DNA of 64,000 bases from assembly GCA_947053455.1 (NCBI GenBank), contig CAMRSV010000004.1, positions 1-64,000 on the forward strand, written 5' to 3'. Position numbers and translations under genes: made by a program. Positions 8,644 to 17,473 of the stretch are shown one piece after another. This stretch comes from an uncultured Alphaproteobacteria bacterium (GTDB lineage Bacteria; Pseudomonadota; Alphaproteobacteria; Rs-D84). The stretch's first letter is position 1. Each line of letters opens with the position of its first letter. The notes under the pieces are model-generated. The model saw only the letters and a list, made by a program, of their open reading frames with translations. It was not told where the DNA came from and did no database searches.

Positions 8644-9762
8644 ATGTCGTATAAAATTTTGTCACTGGCGCGTGTCGCCGTGTTGCTGTGTGTTGCACCG
8701 GCGTGTGCGTTTGCGGCGCGTGGTGAATTTGATTTGAACCGCTGGGACGAGATACTGTCAAATGTCCGTACGCGTGCCGCCGCCCAGAATATATCGCGTG
8801 CAACGATTGATGCCACGCTAAAGTATCCCGCATTTATTCCCGCAATCGCAAAAAGTGATGCGAATCAATCCGAATTCAAACTGACGTTGGATGAATATTT
8901 GATGCGCACGGTAAATGCGACGCGTATTACAAACGGTAAAAAAATGCGCACGACATATCCAACGATGTTGCATCGCGTTGAAAACAAATATGGCGTGCCC
9001 CCGCATGTAATACTTGCCTTCTGGGGGATGGAATCAAACTATGGTGCGTTAAAGTCACGTCATAAATTGACAGATGCGTTTTTGACACTTATGTACGATG
9101 GGCGTCGTGAAACGTTTTTTGGCAATCAACTGTTGGCGCTGATGAAAATTGCAGATAAAAACAAACTAGATATAAACGATATTCACGGCAGTTGGGCGGG
9201 CGCCATGGGACATTTTCAGTTTATTCCAACGACATTGGCGCAATATGGCGTTGATGGTAACGGCGATGGTCGGGTCGATATTATCGGCAGTGTTGGCGAC
9301 GCAATGCATAGTGCGGGAAATTATCTGAATAAATTGGGCTGGAACAAGAATGAACGCATAGTGCGGCGTGTTATGTTGCCGGCGGATTTTGATGTGTCCA
9401 TGCTAAACGGTGACACGAAAAAGACGCTGATTGAATGGGCGGCGTTGGGTATTACGAATCCGGACGGCACACGTATTCCCGTATCAGAAATGACGGCGGG
9501 ATTGGTCGCCGATGTCAAAGAGATTGAACGCATCCGCACCGAGTACGAGGCACGCCGCATCGCCGCCGCCCAGATGGCCGCAAACGCCGCGCAAAACCCA
9601 GCCGCGCAGTATGGTGATGCGTATATTGCCGATACTGATGTTCAACCCATGCCAACAATAACGGCGTATCTAACATATCCTAATTTTTATCGGATTAAGA
9701 AATGGAACAGTTCAAATTGGTACGCGATTGCGATTGGCGAAATGGCGGAAAAATTGAAATAA
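8644..9762 (+). CDS. mltB: MltB-like lytic murein transglycosylase
   Basis: 372 residues. Signal peptide about 1-25 ending CAFA. The transglycosylase domain has catalytic Glu130 in the WGMESNYG motif, then AGAMGHFQFIPTT and DGNGDGRVDI (calcium-like loop), all typical of the MltB/Slt35 class that cleaves peptidoglycan to 1,6-anhydromuropeptides. A cysteine lies at residue 21 but without a convincing lipobox. The C-terminus (after 300) is Ala-rich and then ends in a short hydrophobic/charged tail. RBS AAGG before the ATG. Confidence 0.88.
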   Translation: MSYKILSLARVAVLLCVAPACAFAARGEFDLNRWDEILSNVRTRAAAQNISRATIDATLKYPAFIPAIAKSDANQSEFKLTLDEYLMRTVNATRITNGKKMRTTYPTMLHRVENKYGVPPHVILAFWGMESNYGALKSRHKLTDAFLTLMYDGRRETFFGNQLLALMKIADKNKLDINDIHGSWAGAMGHFQFIPTTLAQYGVDGNGDGRVDIIGSVGDAMHSAGNYLNKLGWNKNERIVRRVMLPADFDVSMLNGDTKKTLIEWAALGITNPDGTRIPVSEMTAGLVADVKEIERIRTEYEARRIAAAQMAANAAQNPAAQYGDAYIADTDVQPMPTITAYLTYPNFYRIKKWNSSNWYAIAIGEMAEKLK

Positions 9763-9797
9763 AGTAATTGATAATTGATGCCGTGTTTGGTACCATT

Positions 9798-9819
9798 TTT
9801 GTGTATATAAATACACAAA
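9798..9819. promoter_or_regulatory. Inverted repeat before the olsB-like gene
   Basis: TTTGTGTAT and ATACACAAA form a perfect 9-base inverted repeat around ATAA, ending next to the RBS AAAGGA of the 9830 gene. It could be an operator or a hairpin hiding the RBS. The centre TATAAA could also serve as a -10 box. Confidence 0.45.
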
Positions 9820-9829
9820 GGATTTATTT

Positions 9830-10795
9830 ATGGCTATCAAGGTTCGTGATTTTGAGGTAAGACTTACCCGGAACAAAGAAGAACGTAGACAGGTTCGCGC
9901 ACTGCGCTATGAGGTTTTTGTTGAAGAAGAAGGCGCTGGTGCCACCGAAGAGCAGAAAAGTCTGCGCGAGGAATACGATGCGTATGACCGCTTTGCCGAA
10001 TATATGGCGGTGTTTCATAACGGAAAAATCGTCGGAACATATCGGATAATTGACAGGGCGGCGGCCGAAAAAATGGGCGGCTTTTACACCGAAACCGAAT
10101 ACAATATTTCCAAAATTAAAAAGTACAAGGGTAATATTGCTGAAATGTCGCGTGCATGCGTTGCGGCCGAATATCGTGAAAATGCGCTGGTTATGCGAAT
10201 GCTGTGGGCGGGGCTGGGTGAATATGTGGTGCGCCGTAAAATTGGCGTACTGTTTGGTGTTGCGTCGTGGGTCGGTTCCAAGCCTGCCGCATCTGCCCAG
10301 GCGATTTCGTATCTGTACTATAACCATTTGACGCCATTGAATTTGCGTGCGACGGTTTTGTCCGAAAACTTTGCGGATGGCATAAATCCGAAATTATCGC
10401 GCATGAACATTTTGCCAGAGGTTTTTGTCGACCAAGACGCCGCCATCCGTGAAATGACACCGCTGATTAAAGGGTATTTGCGTCTGGGCGCCACATTTGG
10501 CAAGGGTGTGTTTATCGATGCACCGTTTAATTCGTACGATGTGTTTGTAATGCTGCGCACCAAGGATATTGACCAGGCGTATCAGAAGCATTTCCTGGGG
10601 CGTGAAAACGCACTGGATGATTTAGAGGATGGAAACGCCGACGGCGCGATAAAGACAATCGGCAAGATTGCAATGTTCCCGGTGACGGGGCCATTAAGAG
10701 TAATGCGCGCGTTTGTTGAGTTCCTGTTGCGTGAAGACGCGGTTGAGGCCGAATTGATAGAAGAAGAATCAGCCGTCACAGATAGCGAAGAGTAG
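9830..10795 (+). CDS. OlsB-like N-acyltransferase (hemolysin/ornithine-lipid family)
   Basis: 321 residues. The GNAT-like 'putative hemolysin' fold of OlsB is suggested by RQVRALRYEVFVEEEG, GKIVGTYRIID, AEMSRACVAAEYR and the GVASWVGS stretch. OlsB transfers a 3-hydroxyacyl group to ornithine to make lyso-ornithine lipid. The next gene, four bases away, is a PlsC-type acyltransferase, matching the olsB-olsA pairing. The C-terminus beyond residue 250 is an acidic extension not usual for OlsB. The substrate amino acid is inferred from the family, not shown by the sequence. Confidence 0.75.
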   Translation: MAIKVRDFEVRLTRNKEERRQVRALRYEVFVEEEGAGATEEQKSLREEYDAYDRFAEYMAVFHNGKIVGTYRIIDRAAAEKMGGFYTETEYNISKIKKYKGNIAEMSRACVAAEYRENALVMRMLWAGLGEYVVRRKIGVLFGVASWVGSKPAASAQAISYLYYNHLTPLNLRATVLSENFADGINPKLSRMNILPEVFVDQDAAIREMTPLIKGYLRLGATFGKGVFIDAPFNSYDVFVMLRTKDIDQAYQKHFLGRENALDDLEDGNADGAIKTIGKIAMFPVTGPLRVMRAFVEFLLREDAVEAELIEEESAVTDSEE

Positions 10796-10799
10796 TTCC

Positions 10800-11624
10800 A
10801 TGTCACGTGTTCGCCGGCAAAATATTTTTAATACCACGTGGGCCGCGGTGCGGTTTGCGATGTTTTGGCTTGTTGTAATTTTGCAGTTGCCGATAATTGT
10901 GCTGCTGCCGCGGCGCGCGGGCGTGCGATATATGCGCGTGTTTATGTGGTTTTTGGTGTTCTTATCGGGGATAAAGATAAAGGTACACGGCGCCCTGCCG
11001 GCGCACCGGCCATTGTTGGTTGTGTCAAACCACATATCGCTGTTTGAAATTGCAACATATCCGATTGCGTTCGGGGGCAGTTTTGTCGCAAAAAAAGAAA
11101 TTGAATCATGGCCGATTGTTGGCTGGGTTGCGAAAAAGTTCGGGGTGATATTCGTTGACCGTCGCCCGGCCCACGCGGCCGAGGCATTAAAAACCGTTTC
11201 CGAAACGGTAACGCGGGTAAAGTACCCAATGTATATATTCCCCGAGGGTACAACCACCAACGGCGCATATGTAAAGAAATTCAAAAGTTCACTGTTTAAC
11301 TTTGTGGAAAATTCAGATGTCATGGTTCAACCGATGGCGATGCATTATCGTTTCCGTAACGGGACAAAGATAAGCGATGCGGATTTGGCCGAACATTACG
11401 GATACTTTAACAATCGTGATATGGAAACCGGCCCCATGTGTTCGCGCGAACGCAGTGCGTTTATGCAGGTGTTTCACATAATGGTTATCGGCGGATTTAT
11501 GGTTGAAATAACCGTTCTGCCCACGCCCGATTTGCATGGTATGGATAGAAAGCAGATTGCATCGGCGCTGCACGATATTGTGTCGGACAAATACATGCAA
11601 TTAAAAGATAAAAAAATTGCCTAA
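10800..11624 (+). CDS. PlsC-family 1-acyl-glycerophosphate/lyso-ornithine acyltransferase (OlsA-like)
   Basis: 274 residues. N-terminal membrane segments at about 15-40 and 45-62, then the acyltransferase motifs: NHISLFE (77-83), VIFVDRR (117-122) and FPEGTTTNG (147-155). The usual NHx4D catalytic pair is here His78-x4-Glu83, a conservative change worth noting. It sits four bases after the OlsB-like gene, so it probably acylates the OlsB product to form ornithine lipid, or makes phosphatidic acid. Ends at a strong bidirectional terminator. Confidence 0.78.
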   Translation: MSRVRRQNIFNTTWAAVRFAMFWLVVILQLPIIVLLPRRAGVRYMRVFMWFLVFLSGIKIKVHGALPAHRPLLVVSNHISLFEIATYPIAFGGSFVAKKEIESWPIVGWVAKKFGVIFVDRRPAHAAEALKTVSETVTRVKYPMYIFPEGTTTNGAYVKKFKSSLFNFVENSDVMVQPMAMHYRFRNGTKISDADLAEHYGYFNNRDMETGPMCSRERSAFMQVFHIMVIGGFMVEITVLPTPDLHGMDRKQIASALHDIVSDKYMQLKDKKIA

Positions 11625-11656
11625 TAAAAAACGCCCCGGTTATCCGGGGCGTTTTT
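11625..11656. terminator. Bidirectional terminator
   Basis: AACGCCCCGG / CCGGGGCGTT hairpin with a 4-base loop and flanking A and T runs, between the convergent genes ending at 11624 and 11656. Confidence 0.88.
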
Positions 11657-13395
11657 TATTGATTTTTGTTCGGGATTAATACCGTGTCGTTATAGTAGGT
11701 CAAGAATCGTGACCCTGTTATGCAGTATATTTTTTGCAGTGAATCCTTGTACTCGCGTACGGCGGCAACCCAGCGTTCCTCTATATCGCTTTGTGCGCCT
11801 TGGTACGCGGTAAATGCACCAATTGCACCGCCCGCGCCCGCACCGATAAGTGTGCCTTTTAATCGTGCCTTGTTTCCAAAATCAATTATGCCACCGTCCG
11901 TTGCGCTTTTATACATCGGATAGAAATCTTTGATGGAATAAGTCCCGTCCAGCGCAAATCCGTTCCCGTTATTGTTGCGACCATAAAGTCGGCTTTGCGC
12001 GCTGTTGGCATTTTTCTTTTTCCAGTCCGTCCAATCGGATTTTTTCATGCCGAATGCTTTGTCGGAAAAGTCTGCAATCAATGCCTGGGTCTGTTTGTCG
12101 GGAATGCCGGCGTCGGAAATTTTTGCATAAATGCCGGTGCCGTCATACGGACTGCCTTGGATAATCTTGGTGCCAGTGGGGCTTTTTTCAATGTGGAATT
12201 GGTTCGCGCTGCCCTCAGGACCTACGATTTTATTGAAAGCTTCGCCGTGTGCGGCCTCTAAATCTTTGTCCGGGTATGCGTCCAGGGTTATTGATATTAA
12301 ATCAGTCGGTGTGCAGCCCGTATATGCACCGTCCGCGTTTGGTGTTCCGTCACAGACAAGTGTTTCCTCTGTTTCAATGTTGTAAAACGCGGCCTTGTAT
12401 TTATTCTGTGTGTCCGATGGGTTGGATAGGTTCAACGGCTTTTTTGAAACCAGCATACCCCACAAACATGTTGTCTTGCGCTTGTCGGGTAATTCACAAT
12501 CTTCGATGCGCAGAACATCTTTGCCAGTCGCCATTATATTTCCAACCGTACCGCCCGCCGCGGCATTGACGCCGGTTGATAAAATCATATCACCGGCAAC
12601 CTTGCCCGAATATGCGCTGCCTGCGCCAATGGCCGCCCCACCCAGCGCACCGATTAGCGTGCCCTTCATTTTCTTTTTTCCGGTGCCCATCAGGCTGTCT
12701 TCGCCAATCTCGTTACCAGCGGCGATGTTGCCGCCCAATGCACCGACAATTGTTGTTGCCGCGATTTTGTAACCGGCGCCTTTCTTTTGTTCCGCATTTA
12801 AAACGCGAATTACGTCGTCGGTTGTAGGTTCGGTGTCGGCGGGAAAAATAACATTTGCAACATCATTTGTATACCCCGATTCCGGAAAATCAGAAATGTT
12901 GCATTTTACCGCGTCGCCCGCCGCAACATTTGCGCGCGCCAAAACCAAATCCGTACCGCCCGGGCCCATTTGATACCCGCGCATTTCAACAACCGCAACG
13001 CATGTTTGTGCGCCGCCCGTGCCGCGACCCGCCGTTGGCGTGTCCCAGGCGAATTCGCCGTTTGGATAAATGTTTGCGCATGATTCTAGCCGCGGTATCG
13101 TCACATTGCCAGATTGTTCGCCCCGCGCCAGTTTTTCAGCCAAGTTTGCGTTGGCCACGCGAACCGGTAGTTGCAATGTGGCCTTGGTCGCAGACGTGGT
13201 TGTGACGCCCGCATACGGGTCGGCGGCCGGTATCGCGCTATTTTGTGCCTTGTTTAACTGATTGTATGCGTCGGCATAATTTCGGGGTACTTGGTTAACT
13301 ACACGTACTGCGGCCATGCCGTTATGCGGCAAAATCGCCGCCCCCAGCAGCCCAAAAAACAGGGAATAACATGCAAATGATGTTTGGTGTTTCAT
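11656..13395 (-). CDS. Secreted glycine-zipper protein of unknown function
   Basis: 579 residues. Signal peptide about 1-28 (hydrophobic core, ending GMAA). Two related glycine-zipper segments are visible: KGTLIGALGGAAIGAGSAYSG around 240-265 and KGTLIGAGAGGAIGAFTAYQG near 520-540, plus a third glycine-rich stretch near 210-225. Glycine zippers often insert in or span membranes. About nine cysteines are scattered through the mature part, suggesting disulphides in the periplasm. No recognised catalytic motif. It shares strand and envelope theme with the outer-membrane gene upstream (13435-14535), 39 bases away. Confidence 0.6.
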   Translation of the reverse strand: MKHQTSFACYSLFFGLLGAAILPHNGMAAVRVVNQVPRNYADAYNQLNKAQNSAIPAADPYAGVTTTSATKATLQLPVRVANANLAEKLARGEQSGNVTIPRLESCANIYPNGEFAWDTPTAGRGTGGAQTCVAVVEMRGYQMGPGGTDLVLARANVAAGDAVKCNISDFPESGYTNDVANVIFPADTEPTTDDVIRVLNAEQKKGAGYKIAATTIVGALGGNIAAGNEIGEDSLMGTGKKKMKGTLIGALGGAAIGAGSAYSGKVAGDMILSTGVNAAAGGTVGNIMATGKDVLRIEDCELPDKRKTTCLWGMLVSKKPLNLSNPSDTQNKYKAAFYNIETEETLVCDGTPNADGAYTGCTPTDLISITLDAYPDKDLEAAHGEAFNKIVGPEGSANQFHIEKSPTGTKIIQGSPYDGTGIYAKISDAGIPDKQTQALIADFSDKAFGMKKSDWTDWKKKNANSAQSRLYGRNNNGNGFALDGTYSIKDFYPMYKSATDGGIIDFGNKARLKGTLIGAGAGGAIGAFTAYQGAQSDIEERWVAAVREYKDSLQKIYCITGSRFLTYYNDTVLIPNKNQ

Positions 13396-13434
13396 TCTCT
13401 CTCCGTGCCCCCAATGCGTTATGCGGCGGTATGT

Positions 13435-14535
13435 TTAGAACTGCAGTCTTAATCTGACGCCAACGTCCACCATGCTTAAGCGGCCGCTTTCATACCAGTT
13501 TGTGTAGTGAAAAACGGTGTCGTATGGTGCCTCATACTCGCCCCCGTTGCCGTCAGCCAGCCATTCTGTCTGTGATACGACAATGCTGCCCGACGTTTTG
13601 ACGCGCCCCAGGTTTGTATATCTGGCAAAGAAATCCAGTTTAATCCCGCCATCCATTTCGGTGGTAAGTCCCCCTTCTAGCATAAAGGCCAATTGTTCGG
13701 TGGTTCCGCCGTTGTGATATGCGTATACGTCTGACACGCCGGTTAATTGACCTGCGTCGGCGATAACATTTCCGTTGGAATCCGTCGGGGCGATTTCATA
13801 AAACGTATTATCGTATGCGACATAATCGGAAATCGTGTTTAGTGAAAGCCCGACACCCGCACCGATATATGGCCGCAGTGAACCACCCGCCAAATAACCG
13901 GTGTATGAATCAATGTTATAGTACAGGTTTAACATGGTTGCATTCGCGGTGATGGCACCCCCGTCAACCTGCGCCTGGACATAACCGCCGCTGCCGTTTG
14001 ATGATTCAATGGTGTTTGGGTATGATATATTTGAATAGCGCAGGTATGAAAAGTCCACGCGAATGTCATTGTTGATTGATGCGCCGACGGAAAGTTGTAA
14101 TGGAATTACGGTGTCGGTCTTGAAATCTGCATCTTTGAATGCGCCCGGTGCAAATGCGGCGTCCGTTTCGTTTATATAATCGGCGTGCATTGAACCCATA
14201 ACGCTGGCCGAATATCCGACAGACAGTCCAACATACAACCCACTATCGGCCAGGCGGTCATAGTCTGCCGGTTGATAATACTGGCGACCGGCGGCGGTTG
14301 CGGTTGAACCCACCCGCGGCAGTGACCCTGTTATGCGTGTTGGTGCGGCGGCGGCCGGTGTCGTTGCCGATTGCGTCGGCATACTTGTTTTGACAACGCG
14401 GCTGTTGCTGGACGGCAGGTAAACCTGCTGGCCATTAACTGAAACCGCCTGGGCAGCGGGATATGCAGCGTTCGCAGTGTGCGACACACCAATAACAATT
14501 CCCGCCAATATGGCGCAAATATTGAATCTTTTCAT
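13435..14535 (-). CDS. Outer-membrane beta-barrel protein with Ser/Thr/Ala-rich linker
   Basis: 366 residues. Signal peptide about 1-23 (ending TANA), then a low-complexity Ser/Thr/Ala/Pro linker to about residue 85, then a barrel beginning GLYVGLSVGYSASVMGS and ending VGVRLRLQF with terminal Phe. The glycine-rich periodic strands (YIGAGVGLSLN, LDFFARYTNLG) are typical of Msp/opacity-type surface antigens. The linker may span peptidoglycan or be exposed. RBS AAAGG precedes the start. Likely transcribed with the glycine-zipper gene downstream. Confidence 0.72.
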   Translation of the reverse strand: MKRFNICAILAGIVIGVSHTANAAYPAAQAVSVNGQQVYLPSSNSRVVKTSMPTQSATTPAAAAPTRITGSLPRVGSTATAAGRQYYQPADYDRLADSGLYVGLSVGYSASVMGSMHADYINETDAAFAPGAFKDADFKTDTVIPLQLSVGASINNDIRVDFSYLRYSNISYPNTIESSNGSGGYVQAQVDGGAITANATMLNLYYNIDSYTGYLAGGSLRPYIGAGVGLSLNTISDYVAYDNTFYEIAPTDSNGNVIADAGQLTGVSDVYAYHNGGTTEQLAFMLEGGLTTEMDGGIKLDFFARYTNLGRVKTSGSIVVSQTEWLADGNGGEYEAPYDTVFHYTNWYESGRLSMVDVGVRLRLQF

Positions 14536-14609
14536 ACCTTTCCCATTATTCTATTACTTTTATTATATCATGATATGGGGTGGGGCGCAAAGCATTTTTG
14601 TATACAAAA

Positions 14610-14629
14610 AACCCGCCATGTGGCGGGTT
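14610..14629 (-). terminator. Terminator after the 14669 outer-membrane gene
   Basis: AACCCGCCA / TGGCGGGTT hairpin followed on the minus strand by a T run. Confidence 0.8.
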
Positions 14630-14668
14630 AAGTGTCCAATATATGTTTGTTGTTTTGCGTGATTTTTT

Positions 14669-15814
14669 TTAGAATCTAAAGTTCACGCGAACACCCATTT
14701 CGGCCTTAACATCAGTACCGTTTTGGGATTTTTTCTCGGCTGTGTCGAATGTATATTCGCCGTACAGCGCAACCTGTGCATGTTCTGTGAACTGATATGC
14801 CGCCGACAGACCGATGATGTATTCATCAAACCCGTCTTCCATATCAGCCAGTTTGGCTTCCAGGGCAGATTTAACGGGTGCCAATTGTGGCGCTACGTTT
14901 GTTGTGATTTTCTTTACACCCTGGGATGCATGCTGATTATAGCGGAACCATGCACCAGTTGACCAACGGTCAGACCACTGATAGAACGCATTTACACCCG
15001 CATTAATTTCGGTTGTGGACTTAAATTCCGCCGTAATTTCAGCCGGTGCCCCAGCAGAAGCCATCATCAACGCTGTGGAAGCAGATGAACCATTGATAAA
15101 TGTAATAGGGGTGCTGTCACCTACTAGGCGAATGCGGCTATTATCGTCACCAAATGTACGCAATACTTCAACAAATGCGCTGGTGGTTAATCTTTCGTTC
15201 CAAACGCGACCAAATCTGGTACCGACATGGAAGCCCCACATACCGTTTGAGTAGTTATCATAATCAATTACCCCAGATGCATTCGCTAATGAAGCGCCAG
15301 CCAGCGCTGTCGCTGCGTTTGTACCAGCCGCAGCTGCTATTTGCTGCTGTTGTGCTGTGGACAATTGTGCACCTTTTAAATTGTACTGGCCGCGCATTTC
15401 GCCAACGCCGCCCAAGTGCAAGTCACCATACAAATCCCATACAAATCCGTTATATTGGTTCAACAGACGATAGGTTGTACCAATGCGACCCGCTGATAAG
15501 CCCGTACGGCTGATATCGTCGTCGTGTGTGTACTGAACAGAACCGTGCACGGCCCAACGATCGGTAATGCCATATCCCATTTCTTCCTGAATACGGATAA
15601 TCGGGAATTCGACCTTGCCGTCATGATTTTTCGCCTTGTGCGCGTCGGACGAATCCGCGACCTTTAACATAACGCCGTTTGATAATTTCGAATAAAACAT
15701 TTTGGTTGTCGGCATGTACAACGGGTTTTCCATATTGGAAAGCGTTGTCTGCGCCGCCATCGCAGGCGACGCCAGCACGGATGCCGCCACCGCCAATTTC
15801 AAAGATTTTTTCAT
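14669..15814 (-). CDS. Outer-membrane beta-barrel protein
   Basis: 381 residues from the second of two adjacent ATGs (15814), seven bases after AAGGAG; the first ATG at 15817 is possible. Signal peptide about 1-20 (MKKSLKLAVAASVLASPAMA). The mature protein starts QTTLSNMENPLYMPTTKMFYSK, then barrel strands, and ends MGVRVNFRF. An Ala/Gln-rich stretch (about residues 140-170) interrupts the barrel, probably a loop. It has a roughly 110-base leader containing two copies of a 14-base repeat. No porin family assigned. Confidence 0.72.
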   Translation of the reverse strand: MKKSLKLAVAASVLASPAMAAQTTLSNMENPLYMPTTKMFYSKLSNGVMLKVADSSDAHKAKNHDGKVEFPIIRIQEEMGYGITDRWAVHGSVQYTHDDDISRTGLSAGRIGTTYRLLNQYNGFVWDLYGDLHLGGVGEMRGQYNLKGAQLSTAQQQQIAAAAGTNAATALAGASLANASGVIDYDNYSNGMWGFHVGTRFGRVWNERLTTSAFVEVLRTFGDDNSRIRLVGDSTPITFINGSSASTALMMASAGAPAEITAEFKSTTEINAGVNAFYQWSDRWSTGAWFRYNQHASQGVKKITTNVAPQLAPVKSALEAKLADMEDGFDEYIIGLSAAYQFTEHAQVALYGEYTFDTAEKKSQNGTDVKAEMGVRVNFRF

Positions 15815-15850
15815 CATATAACTCCTTGTTTTCGATGAAATTCCACGGCC

Positions 15851-15901
15851 CCCATTATTGGCAAGACCGGGGCTCGTACCCACACCGCCCATTATTGGCA
15901 A
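15851..15901. repeat. Two copies of a 14-base repeat in an outer-membrane gene leader
   Basis: CCCATTATTGGCAA occurs at 15851-15864 and 15888-15901. On the minus strand both lie in the untranslated leader of the 14669-15814 gene. They flank a GC-rich segment that can form a GGG/CCC hairpin. Confidence 0.6.
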
Positions 15902-15930
15902 CAGTATGTTTTGGTGATACGAACCAGCAT

Positions 15931-15959
15931 ATAATGGCACCGTATGGGAATAAAGTCAA
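15931..15959 (-). promoter_or_regulatory. Promoter of the 14669-15814 outer-membrane gene
   Basis: Minus strand TTGACT (15954-15959), 17-base spacer, CATTAT (15931-15936). Confidence 0.5.
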
Positions 15960-16027
15960 AAAAACTTTTATCTTGACATATTGGGCTTGAAAGGGTAAGC
16001 ACCCAGACCTGTCCCCATGATGGGGGC

Positions 16028-17266
16028 TTATTTATGTTTATACGCCAATGTGTATTCGGGTAATTTATCCGCATTCTGCCCCAGCCATTGGGCGGGAATA
16101 ATCAGGCTGCTGTGCTGACCGGCGGACATTTTGGGCATATTCATACCGTTGGCGGCGTTTATTATTTGCGGCAATTTTACAGTTATCTTGTCTGTGGTGG
16201 GTGATAAAAATGTTATTTCATCGCCCGCACGTATCTCATTACGCAGTTCTAGGATTATATCGCCTTTTTGCATTCCGGTAACTACGCCCGCCGCGTGGTA
16301 ATCTGATGTGCTGCGCGTGGTGTTATAATCGTGTGCGTCATGTGTGACCGGGCCGTCAAAAAACGCAGTTGTATATCCGCGTGTTTCTAATATATTCAAG
16401 TCATTCATAAAAGGCGTCGGGTCAAAGTTTTCAGGATTTTTCGCAATCGCATCTAGTGCGGCGCGGTATGCGCGGACAACACTGCCAACGTAATATTCAC
16501 TGCGGTTGCGACCCTCAATTTTTAGCGAGTCTGGACCTGCCGCCACAACGTCAAGCAGGCGTGGCATTAGGCATAAATCTTTTGCATTCATTATATATGC
16601 GCCGCGGGTATCTTCTTCGATTGGCATTTCAAGCCCCGATTCCCGTTCGCGTAAAATAACGTCGTATTTCCAACGGCACAGTTGCGCGCACGCACCGCGG
16701 TTGGCCGGTCGACCCGTTATAAAGTTAGACAGCAGGCATCGGCCAGAATAACTCATGCACATTGCGCCGTGAACGAATATTTCAAGCCCTATGTCAGGGC
16801 ATGCGGCGCGTATTGACTTAAATTCATTATGGGACACTTCGCGTGCAAGTACGCACAGTGATGCCCCGGCCGCCGCCCAGAATTTTACGGAGTTAGCCGA
16901 GCAAATGTTGGCCTGGGTTGATATATGGATTTTCATATCTGGGTGGTTTTCACGTACCCACATAACAACACCGGGGTCGGACACAATCAGTGCATCCGGC
17001 CGCAGATAATTTATCACGTCACGTACGCGATCCATGTTTGCATAGTCACCATCATGCGCAAACAAATTGAACGCCAGGTACACTTTTTTACCCGCCGCAT
17101 GTGCCAAGTCAATTCCAGCCTTTACCTCATCGGTGGTGATTTTTGCGCGTGCACGCATTGAAAAACCGGGCAGTCCTGCGTATATTGCGTCTGCGCCGTA
17201 TAAAATCGCGGTTTTGAATGCATCCAATGTTCCGGCCGGCGCCAACAGTTCGGGTAATTTAATCAT
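16028..17266 (-). CDS. trhP: U32-family tRNA hydroxylase TrhP-like
   Basis: 412 residues. Starts PELLAPAGTLDAFKTAILYGADAIYAG, the U32 signature, and has the YegQ/TrhP-type cysteine cluster: CMSYSGRCLLS followed by NRGACAQLCRW (about 165-195), thought to bind an Fe-S cluster. TrhP hydroxylates U34 of certain tRNAs using prephenate. The length fits TrhP rather than the longer RlhA. The old 'collagenase-like peptidase' label is misleading. It stands alone, upstream of a tRNA-Thr on the opposite strand. Confidence 0.85.
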   Translation of the reverse strand: MIKLPELLAPAGTLDAFKTAILYGADAIYAGLPGFSMRARAKITTDEVKAGIDLAHAAGKKVYLAFNLFAHDGDYANMDRVRDVINYLRPDALIVSDPGVVMWVRENHPDMKIHISTQANICSANSVKFWAAAGASLCVLAREVSHNEFKSIRAACPDIGLEIFVHGAMCMSYSGRCLLSNFITGRPANRGACAQLCRWKYDVILRERESGLEMPIEEDTRGAYIMNAKDLCLMPRLLDVVAAGPDSLKIEGRNRSEYYVGSVVRAYRAALDAIAKNPENFDPTPFMNDLNILETRGYTTAFFDGPVTHDAHDYNTTRSTSDYHAAGVVTGMQKGDIILELRNEIRAGDEITFLSPTTDKITVKLPQIINAANGMNMPKMSAGQHSSLIIPAQWLGQNADKLPEYTLAYKHK

Positions 17267-17334
17267 TTACAATCCTTTGCCGTATATTTTTAATCAATAT
17301 TTTATAAAAGCAAATAAATTATGAATTTTTGAGC

Positions 17335-17363
17335 TTGAAATTATGATTTTAACAATGTATAGT
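17335..17363 (+). promoter_or_regulatory. Promoter of tRNA-Thr
   Basis: TTGAAA (17335-17340), 17-base spacer, TATAGT (17358-17363), ten bases before the tRNA 5' end. Confidence 0.65.
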
Positions 17364-17373
17364 AAAGTCCGTT

Positions 17374-17449
17374 GCCAGTTTAGCTCAGTTGGTAGAGCAT
17401 CTGATTTGTAATCAGAGGGTCGTTGGTTCAAGTCCGACAACTGGCACCA
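17374..17449 (+). tRNA. tRNA-Thr (anticodon TGT)
   Basis: Acceptor stem GCCAGTT (17374-17380) with AACTGGC (17439-17445), anticodon loop TTTGTAA between TCTGA/TCAGA, T-arm with GGTTCAAGTCC, encoded CCA at 17447-17449. Confidence 0.97.
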
Positions 17450-17473
17450 GAATTAACGCGGGCTCGCGGATTT

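Noticed and set aside
10769-11323. A 184-codon minus-strand frame opposite the OlsA-like gene.
   Set aside because: No motifs, no RBS, entirely antisense to a clear acyltransferase.
15960-16027. A terminator for the TrhP-like gene in the CCCC-ATGATG-GGGG hairpin.
   Set aside because: The hairpin is not followed by a T run on the minus strand, so I could not support it.
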